Source of the DNA: an uncultured Bacteroidales bacterium | Lineage (GTDB): Bacteria > Bacteroidota > Bacteroidia > Bacteroidales > F082 | NCBI GenBank assembly: GCA_905234645.1 | Contig: CAJOIS010000022.1 | Span: forward strand, 1-64,000 | Direction: 5' to 3' | Length of the DNA: 64,000 nucleotides | In this document: in pieces, positions 16,210 through 25,877 of the stretch | Layout of the letters: every line of letters starts with the position of its first letter | Position numbering within the stretch: position 1 is the stretch's first letter | Translations under genes and position numbers: made by a program | The notes under the pieces: model-generated | The model's database searches: none | What the model was told of the DNA's origin: nothing | What the model saw: only the letters and a program-made list of their open reading frames with translations

Positions 16210-16986
16210 ATGAAGACAAAACTCATCATTGCTGTGCTCGTCCTGCTTTCGGGGGGACTGTTGAAAGCACAGAACACGGAGCCTGAACCTGTTGCAGGCA
16301 AAGCCTTGACCAAGGAATACATCAACCAAAACCTCGTCTATCCGCAGGAAGACCTCGACCAAGGCAACAGCGGCAAGGTTGTCATCGGCTTCCACGTCGA
16401 CGACAAGGGCGTCGCAAGCCAGTATGTGGTGAAGTCCACCTTCAGCGAGGCAGCCTCTCCCATCGCGATGCATCTCGTCAAGACCATACTTTGGAATCCA
16501 GCCATCATCCGTGGCATCCCTTCGGATTACGACTTCGAATACGAGGTGGATTTCCATGCCAAGAGCTACAAACGCTACTGGAAACACCATCAACGTCCCG
16601 CGATTCCGCTGAGTTTGGAGGCCGACACTTCGTATCAGATTTACGAATACAAACAGTTGAATGAAGTTGCCAAACCCTATTTCACCGATGGGAGCAACAT
16701 GGGCAAATACATCGCCACCAACCTGAAATTCCCCGAGGCCGCCAAGGAGCGTGAGATACAAGGCACGGTGCGCCTAAGTTTTGTGGTGGAGACCGACGGC
16801 AGCGTTTCCAACATCGTCATCCTCAACTCGGTGGGCGGAGGCTGCGACAACGAAGCTGTCAGACTCATCCAGGAGACCCATTGGATTCCTGCAGAGAAGA
16901 GCGGCAAATACGTCCGCAGCCACAACATGCAGGACATCACCTTCAGCATCGGCAATCGAAACTTCCAGGACGGTAACAGCTATTGA
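16210..16986 (+). CDS. Periplasmic protein with two tandem TonB C-terminal-like domains
   Basis: The protein is 258 aa. A signal peptide (MKTKLIIAVLVLLSGGLLKAQ) replaces the single membrane anchor of classical TonB. Two TonB_C-like domains follow: one at ~35-120 (YINQNLVYPQEDL, GKVVIGFHVDDKGVASQYVV) and one at ~155-250 (YIATNLKFPEAAKEREIQGT, VRLSFVVETDGSVSNIVI, and an AVRLIQETHWIPA helix). Without a transmembrane anchor or proline-rich spacer it is unlikely to energise TonB-dependent receptors directly; it may be a periplasmic binding partner. Three envelope genes follow on the same strand after short gaps. Confidence 0.8.
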   Translation: MKTKLIIAVLVLLSGGLLKAQNTEPEPVAGKALTKEYINQNLVYPQEDLDQGNSGKVVIGFHVDDKGVASQYVVKSTFSEAASPIAMHLVKTILWNPAIIRGIPSDYDFEYEVDFHAKSYKRYWKHHQRPAIPLSLEADTSYQIYEYKQLNEVAKPYFTDGSNMGKYIATNLKFPEAAKEREIQGTVRLSFVVETDGSVSNIVILNSVGGGCDNEAVRLIQETHWIPAEKSGKYVRSHNMQDITFSIGNRNFQDGNSY

Positions 16987-17024
16987 CCACGACAGACGAA
17001 TAAACAAAAAAAAACATAAACAAA

Positions 17025-17669
17025 ATGAAAAAAGCACTACTCATCGCTATTTTAGCGGTATTCGCAACCAGCATCGCCAACGCACAAGATGCCTATGAGG
17101 TGAAAGAAACTTGGCAGAAGACCATCACCGTATCCGACTCGCAGGCCTCCACCATTGAGAAACTGTTCACGGCATGGGGCAAAGAATTCCCCGGCATTTA
17201 CTTGGATGCCTTCAACAAGTTCAAGGCAACAGGCAAAGCCGACAAAATAAAAATTTTTGATGACGTCATGGATTTCAATGTCGAATTTGCCCCAAAAAAC
17301 GGCTACCTTGAAATCAACGGCACTCATGTTTTTACCTCTACGCAAGATGGTGCCACTGAAGAATTCAGCAGGAACCATATCCTCACCGCCACCTACTGGA
17401 GCCTCCCGAACGGCAACAAACTGTTTGGCGTAAGCATCAACGATGATGGCGAAGTGTTTCCTGAGTGCGCATTGGCGTTCTACGAATACGACGCTGCAAA
17501 GGGCACGCTCTCTCCGCGTCCCAAAATCGTCCAGAAGGTTATGGACTTCATCAATGACGACGAAGACACCTTCGTGATCCTTCCCAAGGAAGGCCGCGAC
17601 CTTCATTACATCGACTACCATGACAATGGAAAACTGAAAACCATCAAATGGAATGGCAACGGATTCTAA
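17025..17669 (+). CDS. Secreted protein of unknown function
   Basis: The protein is 214 aa, with a clear signal peptide (MKKALLIAILAVFATSIANAQ) and no further membrane segments. The mature part mixes helices (KLFTAWGKEFPGIYLDAFNKF) and beta-rich stretches with many acidic residues. I do not recognise a family. It lies 38 bp after the TonB_C protein and 21 bp before the DUF3078 gene, so it is probably part of a small envelope-protein cluster. Confidence 0.75.
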   Translation: MKKALLIAILAVFATSIANAQDAYEVKETWQKTITVSDSQASTIEKLFTAWGKEFPGIYLDAFNKFKATGKADKIKIFDDVMDFNVEFAPKNGYLEINGTHVFTSTQDGATEEFSRNHILTATYWSLPNGNKLFGVSINDDGEVFPECALAFYEYDAAKGTLSPRPKIVQKVMDFINDDEDTFVILPKEGRDLHYIDYHDNGKLKTIKWNGNGF

Positions 17670-17690
17670 TCAGTTTTAAACCAAATCAAT

Positions 17691-18602
17691 ATGAAAAAAG
17701 TTTTACTTACTGCGGTGGCATTGATTTTCGCTATCGCGACATTCGCCCAGGAAGAGCAGCCGCAAGGTTGGAGTCACAAAGGCAATTTTGGTCTTAACTT
17801 TGGTCAAAGTGCCTACACCAACTGGGCCGCCGGCGGACAGAACACCATCAGCGGGCAAGGCATCTTCAACTATGAGATCCATTACCTGAAGGGCAAATTC
17901 AAATGGGACAACACCCTCAACACCTCATTGGGTTATAGCTACTACAGCTTCAAACACAAGCCCATCAAGACCGACGACAAAATTGAATTCACCTCCTTGG
18001 CCGGACTGAAAGCCACCGAGCATCTCAACTATGCTGCCGAGCTGGCCTTCCGCTCACAATTCGCCAAAGGTTTCAACTACGAAGTCGACTCCACCCATTA
18101 CATTTCAAAGTTCCTCGCCCCCGCTTACATCAGCCTGGGTCTTGGTATCGAATGGGTGCCCAACAAGTATTTCTCGCTCTATTTCTCGCCTGTCACGGGC
18201 CGCATAACCATCGTCAACGATGACTATCTGGCTTCCATTGGCGCTTTCGGCGTGAACTCGTTGGACGTCAACGACACCAGCAGCCATGTCATCAACAAGA
18301 TTCGCTATGAGCTCGGTGCCCGTGCCGTCGCCAAGTTCCAGTATCCCATTGCCAACAACATCGACTTCAACTCAAAACTCGAGCTTTTCTCCAATTACCT
18401 CAACCATCCCGAGCGCATCGACGTCGACTGGCAGAACATGCTCGTCCTGAAGGTCAACGACTGGCTCAACTGCAACCTCGCCACGCACCTCATCTACGAC
18501 TATGACATCCCGTTCTACGATGCTGAAGGCGTGAAAATCGAAGGCTCTAAGGTGCAGTTCAAGGAAGTGCTGGCCATTGGCTTCATGATTAACCTGAAAT
18601 AA
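17691..18602 (+). CDS. DUF3078 outer-membrane beta-barrel protein
   Basis: The protein is 303 aa, with signal peptide MKKVLLTAVALIFAIATFAQ. The GWSHKGNFGLNFGQSAYTNW and AAGGQNTISGQGIFNYEI segments are hallmarks of DUF3078 proteins of Bacteroidota. Alternating hydrophobic strands and a terminal strand ending FMINLK suggest an outer-membrane barrel. Function is unknown. Its stop is separated by a single base from the start of the phosphoesterase gene, so the two are co-translated. Confidence 0.88.
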   Translation: MKKVLLTAVALIFAIATFAQEEQPQGWSHKGNFGLNFGQSAYTNWAAGGQNTISGQGIFNYEIHYLKGKFKWDNTLNTSLGYSYYSFKHKPIKTDDKIEFTSLAGLKATEHLNYAAELAFRSQFAKGFNYEVDSTHYISKFLAPAYISLGLGIEWVPNKYFSLYFSPVTGRITIVNDDYLASIGAFGVNSLDVNDTSSHVINKIRYELGARAVAKFQYPIANNIDFNSKLELFSNYLNHPERIDVDWQNMLVLKVNDWLNCNLATHLIYDYDIPFYDAEGVKIEGSKVQFKEVLAIGFMINLK

Positions 18603-18603
18603 C

Positions 18604-19107
18604 ATGCTGAGAGTCGGCATCTTGTCGGACACACACTGCACCCTCATCCCGCAGCTTTTCGACTTCTTCAAGAACGTCGACGAGTTGTGGCATGCCGGTG
18701 ACATCGGCAGCATCGAAACCGCCGATGCCTTGGCGCAATTCAAGCCGCTGCGTGCCGTCCACGGCAACATCGACGACCATGTCGTTAGGATGCAATACCC
18801 CGGGGAGTTGTTTTTCCATGTGGAGGACGTCAACGTCTACATGACCCACATCGGCGGCTATCCCGGCCATTACATGCCAGAGGTGAAATACATCCTGGAA
18901 GACAAGAAACCCGACTTATACATCTGCGGCCATTCCCATATCCTGAAGGTCGTCTACGACAAGAAGCTCAACCTGCTCCACGTCAACCCCGGTGCGGCAG
19001 GAAACAGCGGTTTCCACAAGCAGATTACCTTCATACGAATGGCCATTGACGGGAAACAGTTCAAGGACATGGAGATCTTTGAGCTCGACCGACACAGGGT
19101 CCTATGA
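18604..19107 (+). CDS. YfcE/MJ0936-type metallophosphoesterase
   Basis: The 167-aa protein contains the full set of calcineurin-like metal motifs: ILSDTHC, HAGDIG, VHGNIDD, MTHIGGYPGH, ICGHSHI and HVNPGAAG. Members are Mn-dependent phosphodiesterases with uncertain natural substrates. The length is typical of the YfcE group. It follows the DUF3078 gene by one base and ends in a strong terminator. Confidence 0.9.
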   Translation: MLRVGILSDTHCTLIPQLFDFFKNVDELWHAGDIGSIETADALAQFKPLRAVHGNIDDHVVRMQYPGELFFHVEDVNVYMTHIGGYPGHYMPEVKYILEDKKPDLYICGHSHILKVVYDKKLNLLHVNPGAAGNSGFHKQITFIRMAIDGKQFKDMEIFELDRHRVL

Positions 19108-19113
19108 AAACGA

Positions 19114-19149
19114 AAAGGCCGGCTTCAATGAAGTCGGCCTTTGTTTTTG
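19114..19149 (+). terminator. Terminator after the phosphoesterase gene
   Basis: AAGGCCGGCTTC-aat-GAAGTCGGCCTT, followed by TGTTTTT. One G-T wobble in a 12-bp stem. Confidence 0.9.
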
Positions 19150-19161
19150 CATTCAATCTCC

Positions 19162-19674
19162 TTAACGGATGCGGTCGGTGGCACGCACCTTCTTGATATC
19201 CTTCTTAAGCGCCGAAGTGGCGGCAATCACCAGGAGCAAAGCCACCAAGGGGAAGGCAATGCCCAACCTGAAGGTAGGCTCAGCGATAGTGATGTCAACC
19301 GATTGGGCCATCTTAGGAATGATGAAATAAGAATAGCCGAGCAATGCTGCGATGCATGCCACGATGACGATGATGTCAACGCGGGCAATCTTGGCCAGCT
19401 TCAAGAACTGGGACATCTTTACCGCGCGAAACAAGCCCATGGCCAGATAACCGCTCAGAATCATCGCTGTGACAGTCAGGATCAGGATGGGCAACGAAAA
19501 CGTCATACTGAACGGAGACGCGCCTTGCTCCCAATTATCAGGAGAGGTAATGCCGTGACCAAACAAATCGAAGGTGTGGAAATCACCATAGAAGCTTGCA
19601 AAAGGCAGGAAAAACAGCATGGCAAGCATCACCGCCGCCAGGAAATAGAAAATGGATTGCAATCTTTGTGACAT
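19162..19674 (-). CDS. DUF4293 membrane protein
   Basis: The protein is 170 aa. It starts MSQRLQSIFYFLAAVMLAML, typical of DUF4293, and shows four predicted transmembrane helices (about residues 7-27, 55-78, 88-112 and 140-158) with a short periplasmic loop after the first. The family occurs in Bacteroidota and its function is unknown. It often sits next to rho, as here, where rho is divergent. The promoter box is on the minus strand at 19696-19704. Confidence 0.85.
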   Translation of the reverse strand: MSQRLQSIFYFLAAVMLAMLFFLPFASFYGDFHTFDLFGHGITSPDNWEQGASPFSMTFSLPILILTVTAMILSGYLAMGLFRAVKMSQFLKLAKIARVDIIVIVACIAALLGYSYFIIPKMAQSVDITIAEPTFRLGIAFPLVALLLVIAATSALKKDIKKVRATDRIR

Positions 19675-19695
19675 AATTACTCGTTTTAATTTGCC

Positions 19696-19704
19696 GCAAA
19701 AATA
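19696..19704 (-). promoter_or_regulatory. DUF4293 gene -7 box TATTTTTGC
   Basis: Minus-strand TATTTTTGC, 21 bp before the start codon. Confidence 0.6.
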
Positions 19705-19745
19705 CGTTTTTTTCCCAGAAAAATTGCCAATCCAAAAAAAAGTCC

Positions 19746-19754
19746 TATCTTTGC
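19746..19754 (+). promoter_or_regulatory. rho promoter -7 box TATCTTTGC
   Basis: TATCTTTGC lies 108 bp before the rho ATG, so rho would have an unusually long leader for this window, possibly used in autoregulation. Confidence 0.6.
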
Positions 19755-19862
19755 CACGCTTTTCTAAGCCAAACGTACCATCTGGCTTTCAAAAAAGTGT
19801 TCCTTAGCATATTTATTGTATCACGATTCGATTCCAATCGGAATTAGTAAATCCCCTCTTAT

Positions 19863-21680
19863 ATGTATAATATTTTTGAACTCAATGAGAAGTCGTTAGA
19901 CGACCTTAAAATCATTGCAACCGAGATGGGCATTGACGACGAGAACAGGGACAGAACCCAACTCATCTACGACATCATCGACCACCAGGTCGACCATCCC
20001 GACATCAAAAAAACCGAGAAACCTAAAAAACAAAAACAAAAAACCAAGACCGAGAAACCCGAACCCAAAAAGGCCGCTGTCCCTGAAAACGCAGCTCCTG
20101 TAAAGGCAAGCCAAGAGCCCGTAAAAGAGCCCGCCGCTCCCGTAGCGGAAGAGCCCGCCAACGCTGAAGCGCAAGGCAAGCGCACCAAGCGCCCGCGCAT
20201 CAGCAAGAGTTCCGAGGCCAACGTCGTGGAATGGCAGAGACAGAATACGCCCAAAATGGCAGAGGCGCCCGTCCAGAAGCCCGAACCCATGGTTGAGCCT
20301 GCCCCCGTTGCCGTTCCAGAGGCCGTCACTACCGAAGAGCCTGCCGAGCCGAAGCATAAGCACGACAAGAAGGAAAACTTCAAGGAAAAACGTAAACACA
20401 ACCGCGAAAACAACGACAACGTGGCGAAAGAAGCCCCTGCCGCCGAAGAGGAAAAAGGCACGGAAAACGTCGTCGTTGAAGAACCGGCCCCGAAACAGGG
20501 AAGACAAGACCAGACAGAACGTTTTGAGCAGCGTCCACGCCGCGACGACCTGCTGAGCCAGTTCGACAGCAGCGTGAAAGCCGAAGGCGTGCTCGAGATC
20601 ATGCCCGAAGGCTTCGGCTTCCTGCGTTCTTCGGACTATAACTACCTGCCCTCGCCCGACGACATCTATGTGTCGCAATCGCAAATCAAGCTGATGGGCC
20701 TCAAGACTGGCGACACCGTGCTCGGCGTCATCCGTCCGCCCAAGGCCGGCGAGAAGTTCTTCCCCTTGGTGAAGGTCGACCTCATCAATGGCCGTCAGCC
20801 CGAAGAGGTGCGTGACCGCATCCCCTTTGACTACCTAACCCCCTTGTTCCCAAATGAGAAATTCAACATCACAGGGCACAATGGCTGCACCATCTCAACG
20901 CGCATCATGGACCTCTTTGCACCTATCGGCAAGGGCCAGCGTGGCTTGATTGTGGCACAGCCCAAAACCGGTAAAACTGTCTTACTGAAAGAGGTAGCCA
21001 ACGCCATCGCCGCTAACCACCCTGAGGTATACCTCATCATCCTGCTCATCGACGAGCGTCCAGAGGAGGTCACCGACATGCAGCGCAGCGTGAATGCCGA
21101 GGTCATCGCTTCCACCTTCGACGAACCTGCCTCGAAGCATGTGCAGATCGCCAACATCGTCTTGGAGAAAGCCAAGCGTCTCACCGAATGCGGTCACGAC
21201 GTCGTCATCCTGCTCGACTCCATCACGCGTCTGGCACGCGCCTACAACACCGTCTCGCCCGCATCTGGCAAGGTGCTCACCGGCGGTGTGGAAGCCAACG
21301 CCCTACAAAAGCCGAAACGTTTCTTCGGCGCAGCGCGTAAAATCGAAAACGGCGGCTCGCTGACCATTCTTGCCACCGCCCTCATCGACACCGGCTCCAA
21401 GATGGACGAGGTCATCTTCGAAGAATTCAAGGGCACAGGTAACATGGAACTGCAACTTGACCGTCGCCTGTCGAACAAGCGCATCTTCCCGTCCATCGAT
21501 ATCGTGGCATCGGGCACGCGCCGCGACGACCTCTTGGTCGACGAGCGCACCCTCGCCCGCGTATGGGCCCTGCGCAACCACTTCTCCGACATGACGCCTG
21601 TCGAAGCCATGGAATTCCTTAAGGATCGCGTGGCCAAAACCATCAACAACGAAGAATTTTTGATGAGTTTGGACAAATAA
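19863..21680 (+). CDS. rho: Transcription termination factor Rho
   Basis: The protein is 605 aa, against about 420 in E. coli. An N-terminal Rho_N/SAP-like domain ([20 protein letters not shown]) is followed by a ~190-residue low-complexity insertion rich in Lys, Glu, Pro and Ala (about 45-235), then the cold-shock RNA-binding domain ([20 protein letters not shown]) and the RecA-like ATPase with Walker A AQPKTGKT, Walker [11 protein letters not shown] and the Q/R-loop region. Rho is a hexameric RNA helicase that terminates transcription. Large insertions in this place are known in Bacteroidota Rho and are linked to condensate formation in Bacteroides. A 21693-21735 terminator follows. Confidence 0.97.
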   Translation: MYNIFELNEKSLDDLKIIATEMGIDDENRDRTQLIYDIIDHQVDHPDIKKTEKPKKQKQKTKTEKPEPKKAAVPENAAPVKASQEPVKEPAAPVAEEPANAEAQGKRTKRPRISKSSEANVVEWQRQNTPKMAEAPVQKPEPMVEPAPVAVPEAVTTEEPAEPKHKHDKKENFKEKRKHNRENNDNVAKEAPAAEEEKGTENVVVEEPAPKQGRQDQTERFEQRPRRDDLLSQFDSSVKAEGVLEIMPEGFGFLRSSDYNYLPSPDDIYVSQSQIKLMGLKTGDTVLGVIRPPKAGEKFFPLVKVDLINGRQPEEVRDRIPFDYLTPLFPNEKFNITGHNGCTISTRIMDLFAPIGKGQRGLIVAQPKTGKTVLLKEVANAIAANHPEVYLIILLIDERPEEVTDMQRSVNAEVIASTFDEPASKHVQIANIVLEKAKRLTECGHDVVILLDSITRLARAYNTVSPASGKVLTGGVEANALQKPKRFFGAARKIENGGSLTILATALIDTGSKMDEVIFEEFKGTGNMELQLDRRLSNKRIFPSIDIVASGTRRDDLLVDERTLARVWALRNHFSDMTPVEAMEFLKDRVAKTINNEEFLMSLDK

Positions 21681-21692
21681 ACAACATAAATC

Positions 21693-21735
21693 AAAAAGTG
21701 GTGCACGGTTTTTGATGCACCACTTTTCTGTTTTT
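21693..21735 (+). terminator. Terminator after rho
   Basis: AAAAGTGGTGCA / TGCACCACTTTT is a perfect 12-bp stem with a 10-nt loop, then CTGTTTTTG. Confidence 0.85.
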
Positions 21736-21746
21736 GTATTGAACAC

Positions 21747-22352
21747 ATGAAAAAAGTCCTCATCCTCATCACGGCCTTGCTGATGTCCTTTCAAATGCAA
21801 GCACAAGATTTAAGCTTGCTCAACCGCATCAAAGCTGCCAACAGTGTCATCAAGTCCTTCGAGGCCAATCTGACGAACACTATGGTCAAGCCGAAGAAAA
21901 CCACAACACAAGACGGCAAGCTGTATTTTGTCGCCCAAAACGAATTCGCCGCCATTTTTGATACAGGCGATTATATGATCGTCAACGAAAAGAAGATCAA
22001 GATGGACATCGGCCTCTTCCACGGCACCTTCAAGCTGAGGGACGGTGGCATGATGCAGTCACTGGGCAACATCTTCCTCTACGGCTTCCAAGGCCGCATC
22101 GAAGAACTGGCCGCCGACAACAACTACGCTCTGACGACGAAGACCGAGAACGGCTACCACATCGTCACGGGAATCATCAAAAAGAAGAAATTACTTGGCG
22201 TGGGATATAAGCAAGTCGTCTTCAAATACCAAGCCGACAACTTGCTGATCAAAGAAATCAACTTGTACGATTACAAAGGCAATTTGGACTCGTATACGAT
22301 CACAAACGTCAAGTATAACGTGCCCATCGCGAAAGAGACATTCCAGTTTTAA
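21747..22352 (+). CDS. LolA-like outer-membrane lipoprotein carrier
   Basis: The 201-aa protein has a signal peptide (MKKVLILITALLMSFQMQAQ) and a mature beta-rich fold. It has a LolA-like beginning (IKAANSVIKSFEANLTNTMV), GKLYFVAQNEFAAIFDTGDYMI, and repeated strands ending VPIAKETFQF. LolA ferries lipoproteins from the inner membrane to the outer membrane. The Bacteroidota version is divergent, so a role in lipid or lipoprotein transfer is inferred from the fold. It is flanked by terminators on both sides. Confidence 0.8.
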   Translation: MKKVLILITALLMSFQMQAQDLSLLNRIKAANSVIKSFEANLTNTMVKPKKTTTQDGKLYFVAQNEFAAIFDTGDYMIVNEKKIKMDIGLFHGTFKLRDGGMMQSLGNIFLYGFQGRIEELAADNNYALTTKTENGYHIVTGIIKKKKLLGVGYKQVVFKYQADNLLIKEINLYDYKGNLDSYTITNVKYNVPIAKETFQF

Positions 22353-22416
22353 AAAAAATTGCTGCCCATAGATACACTCGGCTAAGCCTCGGTATGACAT
22401 GGGCAGCAATGTTTTT
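22351..22416. terminator. Bidirectional terminator between lolA-like gene and mpl
   Basis: ATTGCTGCCCAT (22358-22369) pairs with ATGGGCAGCAAT (22399-22410). It is flanked by an A-run on the left and a T-run on the right, between convergent genes. Confidence 0.85.
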
Positions 22417-23770
22417 ACGCGTACAGTGCCTTCAGGTCATCGGTCGTCAGACCGTTGAAGTCTCCGGAACTCATGAAAGCGCCAATGACATTGTGTCGTT
22501 GGCCTTTTTGTAACAGTTCCACCAGCTCCGCTTTGTTGTGCACGACCTTCAAGTCATTTCTTCCGAAGCCCTCGACGATGCGTACGTCAGGCATCAGTTC
22601 CAGTTTCTTGATGGCCACAGCATGCGGGTCATAGAACACAATGGCTGTGTCGGCGAGCTTCAGGGCATCACGGTAATGGTCGATGAAGACCTCGCTGAGA
22701 CTGCTATACGTGTGCAGCTCAAAGACAGCGAGGAGGTGCTTCTCTGGGAACTGCTCGCGCAAGGCCTTCACACTGGCGTTGACCTTCGATGGTGCGTGGG
22801 CAAAGTCACGGAAGACGAAGTTGTCGCCATTGTCGAACAGCAGCTCCAAGCGACGCGCCGCACCTTTGAAGGTGGAGATGGCCTCGTAAAATTGCTCGTC
22901 CGTCACGCCCAGCTGCTTGCATACCAGCCGTGCCGCGTTGATGTTCTTCATGTTGTGGCTGCCGAAAACGCCCACTTCCCTCCTGTTACCATCGTCCAGC
23001 AGCAAAGTGGTCTTCAAGCCATCGCTCTCGAAGGGATGCACGCCATAGCCATAGGTCCGGCACTGCGCGACTTGGGCAATCTTCTCGGCTTCCACATCGG
23101 TCTGGTCGTAAATCAGGCAGCCACCTGGTTCAATGGTACGGACGAAGATGCGGAATTGCTCCAAGTAATTGTCGAAGGTCGGGAACACGTTGACATGATC
23201 CCAACCGATACCGCTGATGACGGCGATATGGGGATGATAGTGATGGAACTTGGGCACCCGGTCAATAGGCGAAGTGAGGTACTCGTCGCCTTCCATGACC
23301 ATGTACTTGGCGGTCTCGCTGAGGCGCACCATCACGTCGAAACCTTCCAATTGGGCTCCAACCATGAAGTCAGTCTCGATACCGACGCGTTGCAACACAT
23401 GCAGGATCATCGAGGTGATGGTCGTCTTGCCGTGGCTGCCACCGATGACGATGCGGGTCTTGTCCTTGCTCTGCTCGTAGAGGTATTCGGGGTAGGAATA
23501 CACCTTCAGGCCGAGTTCCTGGGCGCGCACCAGCTCAGGGTTGTCGATGCGGGCGTGCATGCCAAGGATGACAGCATCGTATGTATTGTCCAACTTCTCT
23601 GGATACCAGCCCCACTGGGGAGGCAGGATACCCTCTTTGGCGAGGCGTGACTTGCTAGGCTCAAAGATCTCGTCGTCGGAACCCGTCACTTCATAGCCTT
23701 TGCGATGCAAGGCAATAGCAAGGTTGTGCATGGCGCTGCCGCCAATGGCGATAAAATGGACTTTCTTCAT
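22415..23770 (-). CDS. mpl: UDP-N-acetylmuramate:L-Ala-gamma-D-Glu-meso-DAP ligase
   Basis: The 451-aa Mur-ligase family protein has a Rossmann start (MKKVHFIAIGGSAMHNLAIA), ATP-binding P-loop GGSHGKTTITSM, the central domain MEGDEYLTSPIDRVPKFHHY and a C-terminal domain with FRDFAHAPSKV. The IGGSAM glycine-rich start and HAPSK motif separate Mpl from MurC. Mpl reattaches recovered muropeptide tripeptide to UDP-MurNAc in cell-wall recycling. It lies 16 bp downstream of the M49 peptidase gene on the same strand and may be co-transcribed with it. Confidence 0.93.
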   Translation of the reverse strand: MKKVHFIAIGGSAMHNLAIALHRKGYEVTGSDDEIFEPSKSRLAKEGILPPQWGWYPEKLDNTYDAVILGMHARIDNPELVRAQELGLKVYSYPEYLYEQSKDKTRIVIGGSHGKTTITSMILHVLQRVGIETDFMVGAQLEGFDVMVRLSETAKYMVMEGDEYLTSPIDRVPKFHHYHPHIAVISGIGWDHVNVFPTFDNYLEQFRIFVRTIEPGGCLIYDQTDVEAEKIAQVAQCRTYGYGVHPFESDGLKTTLLLDDGNRREVGVFGSHNMKNINAARLVCKQLGVTDEQFYEAISTFKGAARRLELLFDNGDNFVFRDFAHAPSKVNASVKALREQFPEKHLLAVFELHTYSSLSEVFIDHYRDALKLADTAIVFYDPHAVAIKKLELMPDVRIVEGFGRNDLKVVHNKAELVELLQKGQRHNVIGAFMSSGDFNGLTTDDLKALYA

Positions 23771-23786
23771 GGTTGGAGGTTTTATA

Positions 23787-25832
23787 TCATTTCAAAAAGC
23801 TATACTCTCTTCCGTATTTCAGATGCTGCTCCAGGAAGTCGGAGGGATAGTCGATGCGGTAATCCACGACCTTGCCATCCTCAACGACGGGAACAATTTC
23901 CGGGTTGATGAAGCCACCATAAGGCTTTAGACCAAGCGCATTGTAACGCTCCAAGACTTCCTTGTGCAGGTCTTGATCGACCTTAACGGCATATTTCTCC
24001 ACCAAGGCCTTGCCAGCGGCATAGTCGCCTTCGCTCTTAATGCGCTGTACCTCAGCCAGCAGTTCGCCGAAGAGACCGCGCAAAGCCTCAAAGTCGTTGA
24101 TGACGAAGTAGGTCTTGCCGTTCTCCACAATCTTCTCGATGACGTTGGCATCCTTGCCGTGTTCGTAGCACCATTCGGAGATGAGCTTGCGGTTCTGCAT
24201 GTGCGACTCGGTGACGTCCTTGCCCAGCTCTACACGAGCCAGCTGCGACATCATTGCGTTGCGGATATAGGAGCAGTACTCAGCCTTGTAAGCATCAGCA
24301 TCAGGCATCACTTCCAACTCGACCATCTTGGGATCGGCAAGATAATACAAGCCAAAGAGGTCGGCACGGGCTTCCTCCAGTGTAGAGCTGAACTCCTTCA
24401 AGGCTCCAGGTTGTGTGCCGGGGAGCAGCTTGCCCGAGCCGTGACCCAAGCATTCGTGCAGGTTGGTATGCACCACATCGGCATCCGAGCCGTATTTCTT
24501 GCAGAGGTCGACTTCCTCCTGCGTATAGGCGAACTCAGCCAAGGCACTCCTTGGGCACTCGTCGGCGGCCTTGTCGTAAGCCTCCATCAAGTTGGTGATG
24601 GTGACCGACTTGGAGCCGTAGTCCTTGCGGATCCAGTCGGCGTTGGGCAGGTTGATGCCAATCGGAGGAGACGGGAAGCAATCGCCACCCAGCGTAGTGA
24701 CGATGATACTCTTGGCCGACACACCCTTGCATTCCTCTTTCTTAAAGCGCGGGTCAACGGGGGAATGGTCCTCAAACCACTGTGCATTCTCGCCAATAGT
24801 ATTGGAACGCTTGGTGGCCTCCAGATCCTTGAAGTCGACGATGGCTTCCCAAGTGGCCTTCATACCCATTGGGTCGTTATAATCCTCGATAAAGCCATTG
24901 ACGAAGTCGATGTGCGAGACGGAGTCCTGAACCCAAGCGATGTTGTATTCGTCCCAGGTCTTCAGGTCGCCCGTGGTGTAATAGTCGATGAGCTTCTGCG
25001 TATAGTTGCGTTGGATATCGTTTTCCGCCACCTCGTTGGCTTTCTTGAGCCAGCCGATAATAGCCGTGATGGCCTCGCCGTAAAGGCCGTCGGCCCTGTA
25101 GACATCCTCATGGATGCGGCCATCTTCCTTTACCAACTTGGAGTTCAAGCCATAGGAGATCGGAGTGGGGTCGTTGGCAACGCGCATGCCGTCATAGAAA
25201 GCCTCCACCTCGGCCTTGCTGATACCACCCTCGTAGAAGTTCACAGCGGAATTGGCGATGATGTCTTCCTCGCTGCTGCGACGCATCTTGTAAAGGTCGC
25301 GATCGAAGATCACGGGAGTCAGGAAGGCGATGAAGTCATCCACGGTCTCGCCCTCGTTGAGCGGCAGTAAGCTGGCGTCGCTGCCCTTCACCAAGTCGGC
25401 GAAATAGGCCTCGCTGACCTCGGGGAAGAACTTGTCCTCGGCATAGTGGTGATGGATGCCGTTGCTGAAGAACACACGCTTGGCATAGACCACGAAGTTC
25501 TGGAAGTCCTCGCTCTCGCGGTCGCCTTGATACGAGTTCAGCACAGCCTCGATGGTCTTGCGGACCTTCAGGTTGTACTTGCCGTTCTGGTCGAAGAGGA
25601 TGTCGCGGCCACACTTGGCGGCTTCGCCCAGATAATAGATGTAGCTCTTTTGTTGCAGCGTCAGCTGGTCCCAATCCGGGATTTGGTAACGCATGATCCT
25701 CAAGTCGGCGAACTCGTCCACCAAGTACTTGAATTCCTCTTTGGGCTGGGTCTGTTCGGCGCTGTCGTTCTGCTTGGGCGCGCAGCCCACCAAAGCGGCA
25801 GCCATTCCAATGCAAATCATCAGTCTTTTCAT
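23787..25832 (-). CDS. M49-family dipeptidyl-peptidase III-like lipoprotein
   Basis: The 681-aa protein has a lipoprotein signal (MKRLMICIGMAAALVGCAPK). The HECLGH sequence is the HExxxH zinc motif of M49, and EEARADLFGLYYLAD supplies the downstream zinc-binding Glu. DPP III-type enzymes remove dipeptides from the N-termini of short peptides. The lipid anchor suggests a periplasmic or surface role in peptide use, which differs from the cytosolic eukaryotic enzyme. It is followed after 16 bp by mpl, which may reflect a link to peptide recycling. Confidence 0.93.
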   Translation of the reverse strand: MKRLMICIGMAAALVGCAPKQNDSAEQTQPKEEFKYLVDEFADLRIMRYQIPDWDQLTLQQKSYIYYLGEAAKCGRDILFDQNGKYNLKVRKTIEAVLNSYQGDRESEDFQNFVVYAKRVFFSNGIHHHYAEDKFFPEVSEAYFADLVKGSDASLLPLNEGETVDDFIAFLTPVIFDRDLYKMRRSSEEDIIANSAVNFYEGGISKAEVEAFYDGMRVANDPTPISYGLNSKLVKEDGRIHEDVYRADGLYGEAITAIIGWLKKANEVAENDIQRNYTQKLIDYYTTGDLKTWDEYNIAWVQDSVSHIDFVNGFIEDYNDPMGMKATWEAIVDFKDLEATKRSNTIGENAQWFEDHSPVDPRFKKEECKGVSAKSIIVTTLGGDCFPSPPIGINLPNADWIRKDYGSKSVTITNLMEAYDKAADECPRSALAEFAYTQEEVDLCKKYGSDADVVHTNLHECLGHGSGKLLPGTQPGALKEFSSTLEEARADLFGLYYLADPKMVELEVMPDADAYKAEYCSYIRNAMMSQLARVELGKDVTESHMQNRKLISEWCYEHGKDANVIEKIVENGKTYFVINDFEALRGLFGELLAEVQRIKSEGDYAAGKALVEKYAVKVDQDLHKEVLERYNALGLKPYGGFINPEIVPVVEDGKVVDYRIDYPSDFLEQHLKYGREYSFLK

Positions 25833-25877
25833 TTTTTATCGGTTGTGTTTCGTGTTTATATACAAAGAAGGGTAAGC

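Noticed and set aside
22538-23650. 370-aa ORF on the plus strand
   Set aside because: It mirrors the mpl gene and shows no recognisable domain.
23964-25370. 468-aa ORF on the plus strand
   Set aside because: It is antisense to the M49 peptidase gene, which has clear catalytic motifs. The antisense frame stays open because of codon bias.
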